From the NCBI GenBank assembly GCA_016783105.1, contig JADHXF010000074.1, forward strand, positions 1 to 7,110: a stretch of DNA of 7,110 nucleotides, written 5' to 3'. Positions 1-5,771 of this stretch are shown here, piece by piece (position 1 is the first letter of the stretch; each line of letters starts with the position of its first letter). The stretch comes from Dehalococcoidales bacterium (GTDB lineage Bacteria > Chloroflexota > Dehalococcoidia > Dehalococcoidales > RBG-16-60-22). A model generated the notes under the pieces. The model worked only from the letters and a program-made list of their open reading frames with translations. It did no database searches and had not been told where the DNA came from. A program made the translations under genes and the position numbers.

Positions 1-55
1 GTCCTTCCGTAACTATAGACTATTTTATAGCGTGATTACAGAACTAACTAGAAGA

Positions 56-67
56 TATTGGGCAATA
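56..67. repeat. Short perfect inverted repeat upstream of the first promoter
   Basis: TATTG and CAATA half-sites are separated by GG, giving a perfect 12-bp palindrome. A third TATTG copy lies at 81-85 and overlaps the -35 box at 83-88. This arrangement could be a regulator-binding site, but the region is AT-rich and half-sites of five bases can arise by chance. Confidence 0.25.
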
Positions 68-82
68 GCTATCATTGTATTA

Positions 83-110
83 TTGACTTTAATCATGGAA
101 ATGATATAAT
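83..110 (+). promoter_or_regulatory. Sigma70-type promoter of the EthD-OYE-hydrolase operon
   Basis: A TTGACT -35 box (83-88) and a perfect TATAAT -10 box (105-110) are separated by 16 nt. The expected start of transcription is near 117, giving a leader of about 20 nt that carries the strong Shine-Dalgarno site (GGAGG at 127-131, 6 nt before the ATG at 138). The position directly before the first gene supports the call. No terminator-like structure follows it, so it probably drives all three plus-strand genes. Confidence 0.7.
92..105. repeat. Inverted repeat inside the promoter spacer (possible operator)
   Basis: ATCAT (92-96) and ATGAT (101-105) are perfect inverted half-sites around GGAA. 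They lie between the -35 and -10 boxes, and the last base is the first T of the -10 box. A repressor or an activator of the spacer-binding type could act here. The half-sites are short, so chance is not excluded. Confidence 0.3.
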
Positions 111-137
111 CTCACATCAAAAAAGAGGAGGTTTATC

Positions 138-452
138 ATGGTAAAATTCATGGGCGTGATTCGACTCAAACCGGGGTATGACCCTGATGAGACCTGGCAA
201 TTATGGCGCACGGAACACGCGACCAATTACAAGAATCTGGCTCGTCCGGAATTGAAGCAATATACCATAAACCGGGTCATCAAGAGGCTCAATGATAACG
301 ATATTTACGGCATATCCGAGTCGGTTTATGAGGACGTGGCCAGCTGTGAACGCGCACTCAAGCGCTTTACTGACGCTCCACCTGATGAAGTGCTGAAAAG
401 ATTCCAGCCCGACAGGTTAATTGTGGAATTTGAAGAGATAGCGCTGGGTTAA
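138..452 (+). CDS. EthD-like dimeric alpha/beta-barrel protein
   Basis: A small protein of 104 residues with the layout of the EthD family (ferredoxin-like dimeric alpha/beta barrel). It has an N-terminal strand (residues 3-10), then KPG at 11-13 followed by W20, W23 and H27, which matches the usual Lys-Pro-Gly ... Trp ... His pattern of these proteins. A second strand lies around residues 42-48 and a C-terminal strand around 94-100. Family members occur beside degradation enzymes; some are needed for ether or aromatic oxidation, others cyclise or isomerise small substrates, and many have no known activity. The start is well supported by GGAGG at 127-131. It is the first gene of a likely operon; the next gene begins 31 nt after its stop. 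Specific function is unknown; the fold assignment is fairly secure. Confidence 0.72.
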   Translation: MVKFMGVIRLKPGYDPDETWQLWRTEHATNYKNLARPELKQYTINRVIKRLNDNDIYGISESVYEDVASCERALKRFTDAPPDEVLKRFQPDRLIVEFEEIALG

Positions 453-476
453 AGACCGGTTTCATCGCGGTAGACC

Positions 477-483
477 GGAAAGG
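477..483 (+). promoter_or_regulatory. Ribosome binding site that bears on the start of the OYE gene
   Basis: GGAAAGG abuts the ATG at 484, leaving no spacer. The second in-frame ATG at 496 (residue 5) has the same site 12 nt upstream, which is somewhat long but usable. The true start may therefore be 496, giving 473 residues. Neither spacing is ideal, so the longer form is kept in the gene entry. Confidence 0.4.
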
Positions 484-1917
484 ATGTCGGCAGATATGAG
501 GAATATTGGTGCCATCAAAAGCGTTGCTGAATTCAGCAGCCATTTAAATCAAATCGGGGTGTCTCTACCCTTCGATGCGGAGGTGAAGTCGGGGCCGGAT
601 TCGCCCCTGGCTCAGCCCTGTGTCTTCGGGAACAGGGTTATTGGCAATCGTTTTGCCATACTGCCCATGGAAGGTTGGGATAGCACTGCTGATGGACGCC
701 CGACCGCGCTGACCAGGAGACGCTGGCAGCGTTTTGGCCTCAGCGGCGCGAAATTGATATTTGGTGGAGAGGCGGCGGCGGTTCGCCATGATGGCAAGGG
801 CAGCCCGAGCCAATTGATGATATCAGAAGAGACTGTGGGCGAGATTGGGGAACTGCGGGAGCTGCTGGTGCGGACTCATGAGGAATACCACGGCAATAGT
901 GACGATTTGCTGGTCGGGTTGCAGCTGACTCATTCGGGGCGGATTTCTAAACCACATGATATGAAACGTACTGAACCCGTAATCCTCTACCGCCACCCTT
1001 TTCTTGATAATAGATTTGGGGTGACCGAAGATACGCCGGTGATGACCGACGAGGAAATCAGCCGTCTAATAGAGGACTTTATCAGAGGGGCAAGCCTGGC
1101 AAAGCGGGCCGGATTTGATTTCGTTGATATAAAACACTGCCACGGCTACCTGGGGCACGAGTTTCTCAGCGCCATTGACCGCCCCGGCAATTATGGCGGC
1201 AGCTTTGAAAACAGGACCAGGTTCCTGAGGGAAATCGTGGCTGGCATTCGGGCCGAGGCATCGGGGTTGGATATCGCCGTTCGTTTTAGCGCCTTTGACT
1301 TTTTACCGTTTCAGCGGGGTGACGATGGGCACGGAAAACCAGTCGCATTCGCCGGTGAAAGGTATCCGTACGCTTTTGGGGGCGATGGTACCGGACTGGG
1401 CATAGACCTTGCCGAGCCGCTGGCTTTTCTGGACCTGCTGGCCGCAATGGATATCAAGCTGGTATGTATCTCGGGCGGCGCGGCTTACAATGCTCATGTC
1501 GTGCGACCTCACTTCACGCCGTCTATCGGTGGATATCGTCCACCGGAAGACCCGTTATTTGGGGTGGCCCGTTTTATCTCGGTAACCGGGGAGTTGAAAC
1601 GGCAGCGTCCCGAGATAGTTTTTGTTGGCAGTGGCTATTCGTACCTGCAGCGCTGGCTGCCTAATGTGGCGCAATGCGTAGTACGCAATGGAATGACGGA
1701 CCTGGTGGGAATCGGGCGGATGTCACTGTGCTACCCTGACATTGTCGCCGATGTACTTGCCGGTAGGGCATTGAAAGACAGGTTCATGTGCCGTGCCTGC
1801 GGGGACTGTATATCAGCTCCTATGAGCGGCCTGGTGTCCGGCTGTTATACACTGGATGACTTCTACCGCAAACGTCCGGAATACCAGCAGCTACGAGAGC
1901 TTAAAGGAAAGGAATAG
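484..1917 (+). CDS. Old Yellow Enzyme family NADH:flavin oxidoreductase with C-terminal Fe-S cysteine motif
   Basis: A 477-residue FMN TIM-barrel protein of the OYE/2,4-dienoyl-CoA reductase family, expected to be cytosolic and to reduce activated C=C bonds. Visible signatures: NRFAILPME at residues 55-63 (FMN-binding first strand), QLTHSGR at 147-153, the active-site strand ending KHCHGYL at 217-223, YGGSFENR at 237-244, and the phosphate-binding segments VGSG (381-384) and GIGR (409-412). C436, C439, C442 and C454 form CX2CX2CX11C. This resembles the [4Fe-4S] ligand set of dienoyl-CoA reductases (CX2CX3CX11C), one residue shorter. The protein stops about 23 residues later, so the FAD/NAD(P) domain of the roughly 670-residue reductases is absent. 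The usual active-site HxxH reads KxxH (K217, H220). The start may instead be the ATG at 496. It is the middle gene of the probable operon. The family call is secure; the substrate is unknown. Confidence 0.9.
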   Translation: MSADMRNIGAIKSVAEFSSHLNQIGVSLPFDAEVKSGPDSPLAQPCVFGNRVIGNRFAILPMEGWDSTADGRPTALTRRRWQRFGLSGAKLIFGGEAAAVRHDGKGSPSQLMISEETVGEIGELRELLVRTHEEYHGNSDDLLVGLQLTHSGRISKPHDMKRTEPVILYRHPFLDNRFGVTEDTPVMTDEEISRLIEDFIRGASLAKRAGFDFVDIKHCHGYLGHEFLSAIDRPGNYGGSFENRTRFLREIVAGIRAEASGLDIAVRFSAFDFLPFQRGDDGHGKPVAFAGERYPYAFGGDGTGLGIDLAEPLAFLDLLAAMDIKLVCISGGAAYNAHVVRPHFTPSIGGYRPPEDPLFGVARFISVTGELKRQRPEIVFVGSGYSYLQRWLPNVAQCVVRNGMTDLVGIGRMSLCYPDIVADVLAGRALKDRFMCRACGDCISAPMSGLVSGCYTLDDFYRKRPEYQQLRELKGKE

Positions 1918-1967
1918 CCTGGCAGGCTGTGAGTCTAATTATTACGAAAATAGCACCATAATTCGTC

Positions 1968-1975
1968 GAGGAGGA
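1968..1975 (+). promoter_or_regulatory. Ribosome binding site that fixes the start of the carbon-nitrogen hydrolase
   Basis: GAGGAGGA lies just before the ATG at 1979, with 4 nt between GGAGG and the start codon. The reading frame is open upstream to an ATG at 1856, but that stretch overlaps the end of the OYE gene and encodes no family-like sequence. The N-terminal strand typical of nitrilases (KIAAVQTD) begins six codons into the shorter form. The start at 1979 is therefore preferred. Confidence 0.8.
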
Positions 1976-1978
1976 TAT

Positions 1979-2815
1979 ATGTCGGACACAATAAAAATCG
2001 CTGCCGTTCAGACGGACCCCAAGCTGATGCAGGTTAAGGAAAACCTGGAAAACATGGTGAAGGCAACCAGAGAAGCGGCCCGCAATAAGGCAAATCTCAT
2101 AGTCTTCCCCGAGTGCAGCCTCACCGGTTATGTCTTTTCCAGTCGCGAAGAGGCCCTGCCTTATGCCGAAACCATACCCGGACCCAGTACCGAGGAGCTA
2201 TTATCGGTCTGCCGGGAGCTTGATGTATACGTTGTCTTCGGGCTTCTGGAAAAAGAGGGCGACAGATTATTCAACGCCTTATCTTTTGTCGGACCGAAAG
2301 GGTTTGCGGCGTCGTACAGGAAGAACCACCTTCCTTTCCTGGGCATTGACCGCTTCGTCGATAAAGGGGACAGGCCCTTTCAGGTACATTCAACCACCAT
2401 AGGCAATATCGGGCTTCATATATGTTACGATGTGCTTTTCCCGGAAAGCGCCAGGATTATGGCCCTGCTTGGTGCCGATATCGTAGTCCTGTCCACGAAT
2501 TTCCCTCATGGTCGCGGAGATGCGCTGAATTGCGTGGCCAGGGCAAGGACTATTGAGAACAAAGTGAACATGGTAACATCCGACCGTGTAGGCGCTGAGA
2601 GAGGCTTTAATTTTGCCGGGCTGAGTAATGTTGTAGATGTAACCGGAGAGATTCTCAGTATCGCCAGCCCGGACAAAGAGGAAATCGTATATGGTGAGGT
2701 GAGCCTGGAGGCAGCACGGCAGAAGCATCGCGTGTTCATACCTGGCGAATGGGAGATAGATAATATAGGCCATCGCCGACCGGAAATTTACGGTGTCATC
2801 ACCCAGAAGAAGTAA
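1979..2815 (+). CDS. Carbon-nitrogen hydrolase (nitrilase superfamily amidase)
   Basis: A 278-residue protein of the usual length for this superfamily, whose members hydrolyse amide, carbamoyl or nitrile C-N bonds through a cysteine thioester. The complete Glu-Lys-Cys triad is visible: E45 in VFPECSLTGY, K115 in YRKNHLP and C149 in HICYDVLFPE. The N-terminal KIAAVQTD strand and the late GFNFAGLSNVVDVTGEIL segment (209-226) are also typical. The CYD context and size suggest an aliphatic amidase, omega-amidase or N-carbamoyl amidase rather than a true nitrilase, but the substrate cannot be read. No signal peptide or added domain is seen. It lies 61 nt after the OYE gene on the same strand, so it is probably cotranscribed. 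Its stop is 26 nt from the end of the convergent cyclase gene. Confidence 0.9.
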   Translation: MSDTIKIAAVQTDPKLMQVKENLENMVKATREAARNKANLIVFPECSLTGYVFSSREEALPYAETIPGPSTEELLSVCRELDVYVVFGLLEKEGDRLFNALSFVGPKGFAASYRKNHLPFLGIDRFVDKGDRPFQVHSTTIGNIGLHICYDVLFPESARIMALLGADIVVLSTNFPHGRGDALNCVARARTIENKVNMVTSDRVGAERGFNFAGLSNVVDVTGEILSIASPDKEEIVYGEVSLEAARQKHRVFIPGEWEIDNIGHRRPEIYGVITQKK

Positions 2816-2841
2816 GAAAGCAGTGCGTTCTTTGAAAGCGC

Positions 2842-3507
2842 CTATTCCTCGATGGCTATAGCTCTGGTCGGCGAACCTCCGGCCCCTTCGATGGGAAGCG
2901 GAAGCGCCATAAAATGGACGCGGTCTCTGGTGATCAGGTGCAGGTTGCACAGGTACTCTATGACCAGGATGCCTTCCTTGAAAAATGCGTGATGGGTGGT
3001 ATTTTCCTCGGGCGTATCCTGGTACTGCGGGTCGGAAAGCTTCTTTCTTAAAACATAGTCGGGAGGGTAGTCATAGCCAACAGCTTTGACTTTCCGTTCT
3101 ACCAGCCATTCACAGGCTTCAAGTGACGTATAGGGAGACTTGGCCCAGAAATCCCGACTCATATAGTCACATTTCAGGGGCCAGTCGGTACGAAGCAAAA
3201 CAATATCGTTCGGCTTTATATGCTTGCCCTTTTCTTCCAGGTCCTCTGCGGTGACGGCATCATTTTCTCCCAGGTGAGAAAGATCGACAATTGCCGCCTC
3301 TCCCATGAACCTATCAGGTGGCACTTTTTCTATGGAAAGACCATCAGGCAAAAAATGTAACGGCGCGTCGACATGAGTAAAGCCGTGGAGATTGAGCTCA
3401 ATGGACTGGAGCAGGAAGTGGTAATCATCGAAGGTGCGCTGTGCCTGCAACCTGGCTAACCAGCGCCAATGTTCTCTGATTGGAAACGTCAGGTCGATAA
3501 GTTTCAT
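2842..3507 (-). CDS. Cyclase family metal-dependent hydrolase (kynurenine formamidase-like)
   Basis: A 221-residue protein of the putative cyclase family, which includes bacterial kynurenine formamidase and isatin hydrolase. These are metal-dependent enzymes that open or hydrolyse amide, lactam or lactone bonds. The metal-site signature is present as H41-GFT-H45-V-D47-AP-L-H51-F, close to the canonical HxGTHxDxPxHF but with Phe at position 43 where Gly is usual. The second-half signature is THHAFFKEGILVIEYLCNL (171-189), with H172/H173 and E184 matching the usual His and Glu. Kynurenine breakdown is not implied, since no tryptophan-pathway gene is nearby. The gene follows acetoacetyl-CoA synthetase by 83 nt on the same strand and is probably cotranscribed. 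Its own ribosome site is weak (CAGGTG at 3525-3520, about 12 nt from the start). Substrate unknown. Confidence 0.87.
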   Translation of the reverse strand: MKLIDLTFPIREHWRWLARLQAQRTFDDYHFLLQSIELNLHGFTHVDAPLHFLPDGLSIEKVPPDRFMGEAAIVDLSHLGENDAVTAEDLEEKGKHIKPNDIVLLRTDWPLKCDYMSRDFWAKSPYTSLEACEWLVERKVKAVGYDYPPDYVLRKKLSDPQYQDTPEENTTHHAFFKEGILVIEYLCNLHLITRDRVHFMALPLPIEGAGGSPTRAIAIEE

Positions 3508-3543
3508 GATGATAATTTACACCTGTATGAAATTTGTATATGA

Positions 3544-3573
3544 ATAGTACTATAAGCTGGCGAGTACTGGCAA
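3544..3573 (-). promoter_or_regulatory. Possible weak internal promoter and palindrome before the cyclase gene
   Basis: On the minus strand TTGCCA (3573-3568) and TACTAT (3549-3544) are 18 nt apart. The -10 box lies in the perfect palindrome ATAGTACTAT (3544-3553). The core AGTACT recurs at 3563-3568, so the two copies could also pair as a 6-bp hairpin with an 11-nt loop in the mRNA. The boxes are imperfect, and the spacer may simply be an intercistronic region. Confidence 0.2.
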
Positions 3574-3590
3574 TAGCCAAGATGCAATTG

Positions 3591-5552
3591 TCATTCTCTA
3601 TTTAGCTCGGCAATAATGCTTTCGTAGTAGTCCAGCGATTCAGGGTTTACCAGGGAATCTCTGTTCGAAACGGGTTTTCGGTTTATGATGTTCGTGACGG
3701 CAGCTTCAACTTTCTTCATATTGAAAGTATAGGGGATGTCCGGGACGGGAATAATCCTGGCCGGAACGTGTCTCGGGGAGGCGTTATCGCGCAGTGTTTT
3801 ATTAATCTTATACTTTAATTCCTCGGTTAAACTAAGCCCAGCTGCCAGCTTAACGAAGAGGATTATACGCTGGTCGCCTTTCCAGTTTTGCCCTATGGCG
3901 AGGCTGTCGGCAACCTCCTCCAATTTTTCCACCTCCCGGTATATTTCCGCGGTGCCAATGCGCACCCCCGACGGTTTCAGGATGGCGTCGGAACGGCCAA
4001 AAAAGGTTATTCCCCCGGTGGCGCTGGACAGCATAACGTAATCACCATGACGCCATACGTTCGGGTAGGTATTGAAATAAGTTTCTTTATATTTCTCACC
4101 ATCCGGGTCGTCCCAGAAATAGAGCGGCATAGACGGCGAAGGGGCTTCGCAGACAAGCTCTCCAGTCCGGTCATAAACCGGCCTGCCATTTTCGTCATAG
4201 CACTTGACCTTCATTCCCAGGGCTGCTCTCTGAAGTTCGCCGGCAAACACGGGAAGGGTTGGGCTACCCTGCGCGAAGCAGCCATTGATATCTGTGCCTC
4301 CAGAAATAGAATTAAAATGAAGGTCTTTTTTAATAGCCTTATAAACGTATTCGAATCCTTCAGCAGAAAGGACAGAACCCGTTTGCGATATCTCTCTTAA
4401 TGACGATAGGTCATACTCGCTTCCAGGGTTGAGCCCCTGGCTTTTCAGGTAGTTGATATAACTGGCGCTGGTACCAAAAATGGTTATTTTTTCGTCCTGA
4501 ACCAGTTTCCACATGGCACCGGGGTTGGGGTAACCGGGGTTGCCATCATACAATATTATGGCCGGCCCCACGGCCAGGGAACTTAGCATCCAGTTCCACA
4601 TCATCCAGCTGCAGGTGGTGATGTAGAAAATCTTGTCGTCTCGCTTTAAGTCGGTATGGAGTATCAGCTCCTTCAGGTGATTGATGAGGACGCCGCCTCC
4701 GCTCTGCACCAGGCACTTTGGTTTCCCGGTCGTGCCGGAAGAAAACATGATAAACGAGGGATGCTCGAAAGGCAATTGTTCAAACTGAATCTCCGGTTGC
4801 TTCTCCACCGCCAAAAATCGTTCATAATGCACTGAGTTGGGGATAGGCTGGATATCCGGTCTATCCGTGACATAAGAAACTACAATGACTTTCTCCAGGG
4901 AGGGGATTCCTCTGGCAACCTGAGTGGCATTGGCCAGAGAGTCTATAGTTTTCCCTTTGTAAAAATAGCCGTCGACGGTGAAAAGAATCTTCGGCTCAAT
5001 TTGGCCAAGGCGGTCAAGGGTTGCCTGCGCTCCGAGGTCGGTGGCACAGGAAGACCATATGGCACCGATGCTGGTGGCAGCCAGCATTGCGATGGCCGTT
5101 TCTATCAGGTTGGGCATATAGGCGGCCACCCTGTCTCCCGGCTTAATGCCCATATCACGCAGGGATTTAGCCAGGCGGGCTACGGAATTATACAGCTCCG
5201 CATAGGTAATTCGGGTAGCTTTTTTGTTTTCTCCTCGAAACACGAAGGCGATATGATTGTCCCGGTATCTTAAGAGGTTCTCCGCGAAATTCAACCTGGC
5301 ACCGGGAAACCACTTCGCCCCGGGGAACCGGCTTAAATCATCGACCACTGCATCGTAGTGACGGGAAGCCCTGATGCCCGAAAATTCCCACATAGCCGCC
5401 CAGAAATCACCTATCTTATCAACTGACCAGTCATAAAGGGCATCATACGCATCGATTTTAAGAGCGTATCTGTCATTGACAAAGCGAATAAACCGGGTTA
5501 TGTTGGCTTGATTTATCCGGCTCTGAGAAGGAGTCCACAGCAGATTGCCCAT
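3591..5552 (-). CDS. aacS: Acetoacetyl-CoA synthetase (acetoacetate-CoA ligase)
   Basis: A 653-residue ANL-superfamily acyl-CoA ligase, full length for AacS, which joins acetoacetate, ATP and CoA to form acetoacetyl-CoA, AMP and pyrophosphate in the cytosol. An acetyl-CoA-synthetase N-terminal segment (about 35-95) is followed by the ATP loop SSGTTGKPK (271-279), SGGTDI (417-422) in place of the YGxTE motif as is usual in AacS, WRHGDY (500-505) and the hinge GRSDAILKPSGVRIG (519-533). The C-terminal domain carries PYTFNMKKVE (607-616), whose K613 should be the catalytic lysine; a Gly is usual just before it but Met is present. The C-terminal NPESLDYY tail is AacS-like. A good Shine-Dalgarno site (5566-5559) lies 6 nt from the start. 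It is the first gene of a minus-strand pair with the cyclase. A related 3-oxo acid as substrate is possible. Confidence 0.92.
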   Translation of the reverse strand: MGNLLWTPSQSRINQANITRFIRFVNDRYALKIDAYDALYDWSVDKIGDFWAAMWEFSGIRASRHYDAVVDDLSRFPGAKWFPGARLNFAENLLRYRDNHIAFVFRGENKKATRITYAELYNSVARLAKSLRDMGIKPGDRVAAYMPNLIETAIAMLAATSIGAIWSSCATDLGAQATLDRLGQIEPKILFTVDGYFYKGKTIDSLANATQVARGIPSLEKVIVVSYVTDRPDIQPIPNSVHYERFLAVEKQPEIQFEQLPFEHPSFIMFSSGTTGKPKCLVQSGGGVLINHLKELILHTDLKRDDKIFYITTCSWMMWNWMLSSLAVGPAIILYDGNPGYPNPGAMWKLVQDEKITIFGTSASYINYLKSQGLNPGSEYDLSSLREISQTGSVLSAEGFEYVYKAIKKDLHFNSISGGTDINGCFAQGSPTLPVFAGELQRAALGMKVKCYDENGRPVYDRTGELVCEAPSPSMPLYFWDDPDGEKYKETYFNTYPNVWRHGDYVMLSSATGGITFFGRSDAILKPSGVRIGTAEIYREVEKLEEVADSLAIGQNWKGDQRIILFVKLAAGLSLTEELKYKINKTLRDNASPRHVPARIIPVPDIPYTFNMKKVEAAVTNIINRKPVSNRDSLVNPESLDYYESIIAELNRE

Positions 5553-5576
5553 AATATGCTCCTCTTGACTGGCTTG

Positions 5577-5610
5577 TTCCTTAGATACTGGATTCCGCCC
5601 TGTTAAGGAA
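5577..5610. repeat. Inverted repeat in the aacS leader
   Basis: TTCCTTA (5577-5583) and TAAGGAA (5604-5610) are perfect 7-bp inverted arms with 20 nt between them. They lie downstream of the aacS promoter, within the predicted untranslated leader and upstream of the Shine-Dalgarno site. They could form an mRNA hairpin or bind a regulator. No run of T follows on the minus strand, so a terminator is not indicated. Confidence 0.3.
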
Positions 5611-5624
5611 TATCCACCGCATTG

Positions 5625-5644
5625 AGAGATAAGTATAAATCTCT
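5625..5644. promoter_or_regulatory. Candidate operator over the aacS -10 box
   Basis: AGAGAT (5625-5630) and ATCTCT (5639-5644) form a perfect 6-bp inverted repeat with an 8-nt centre. The centre contains the -10 box of the aacS promoter almost symmetrically. This is the layout expected for a dimeric repressor that blocks RNA polymerase. No regulator gene is present in the window to pair with it. Confidence 0.4.
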
Positions 5645-5661
5645 GCTTAAATCATTGTCAA
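5632..5661 (-). promoter_or_regulatory. Strong sigma70-type promoter of aacS and the cyclase gene
   Basis: On the minus strand a perfect TTGACA (5661-5656) and TATACT (5637-5632) are separated by 18 nt. Transcription should begin near 5625, giving a leader of about 73 nt before the aacS start at 5552. It is close to consensus and correctly placed. Confidence 0.7.
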
Positions 5662-5704
5662 TTTATGGTGTTTGAACAGGCGTGGGGTTTAACGCTAAAA
5701 TTGA

Positions 5705-5733
5705 TTGCGGGTGATATCAGACGGTGTTATAGT
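5705..5733 (+). promoter_or_regulatory. Possible promoter of the DUF362-ferredoxin gene
   Basis: TTGCGG (5705-5710) and TATAGT (5728-5733) are 17 nt apart, pointing away from aacS and 38 nt before the ATG at 5772. The -10 box is reasonable and the -35 box poor, so an activator may be needed, or the call may be wrong. Confidence 0.35.
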
Positions 5734-5767
5734 AAACGGAACGGTTAAATCAGGCTCGAAACGGAAC
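5734..5767 (+). repeat. Pair of 9-bp direct repeats before the DUF362 gene
   Basis: AAACGGAAC occurs exactly at 5734-5742 and 5759-5767, starting 25 bp apart. The first copy directly follows the proposed -10 box and the second ends 4 nt before the start codon, covering the weak ribosome-binding region. They could bind a regulator of transcription or translation, or be a chance duplication. Confidence 0.35.
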
Positions 5768-5771
5768 AGGT

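Noticed and set aside
2..109. Open frame with no start in the window, 35 codons ending in a hydrophobic stretch before TAA at 107, possibly the tail or remnant of an upstream membrane protein.
   Set aside because: It is AT-rich, short enough to be chance, and overlaps a near-consensus promoter. Sequence to the left would be needed to decide.
1937..1966. AATTAT/ATAATT and ACGAA/TTCGT inverted arms between the OYE and hydrolase genes.
   Set aside because: The two pairings compete, are short and AT-rich, and have no terminator tail.
1856..1978. N-terminal extension of the carbon-nitrogen hydrolase from the ATG at 1856.
   Set aside because: It overlaps the OYE gene, has no family-like sequence, and a strong ribosome site supports the start at 1979.
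2814..2832. AAGAA/TTCTT hairpin in the convergent gap, possible two-way terminator.
   Set aside because: The stem is only 5 bp of A/T-rich pairing, overlaps the hydrolase stop codon and lacks a proper T-run on either strand.
2390..2950. Minus-strand open frame of 186 codons.
   Set aside because: It lies mostly antisense to the hydrolase with clear catalytic residues, and its sequence shows no recognisable domain.
2842..3507. Naming the cyclase-family gene kynB (kynurenine formamidase).
   Set aside because: No kynureninase or tryptophan dioxygenase is nearby and the motif differs at one position, so only the family is supported.
3888..4400. Plus-strand open frame of 170 codons.
   Set aside because: It is antisense to the conserved C-terminal half of acetoacetyl-CoA synthetase and has no recognisable domain.
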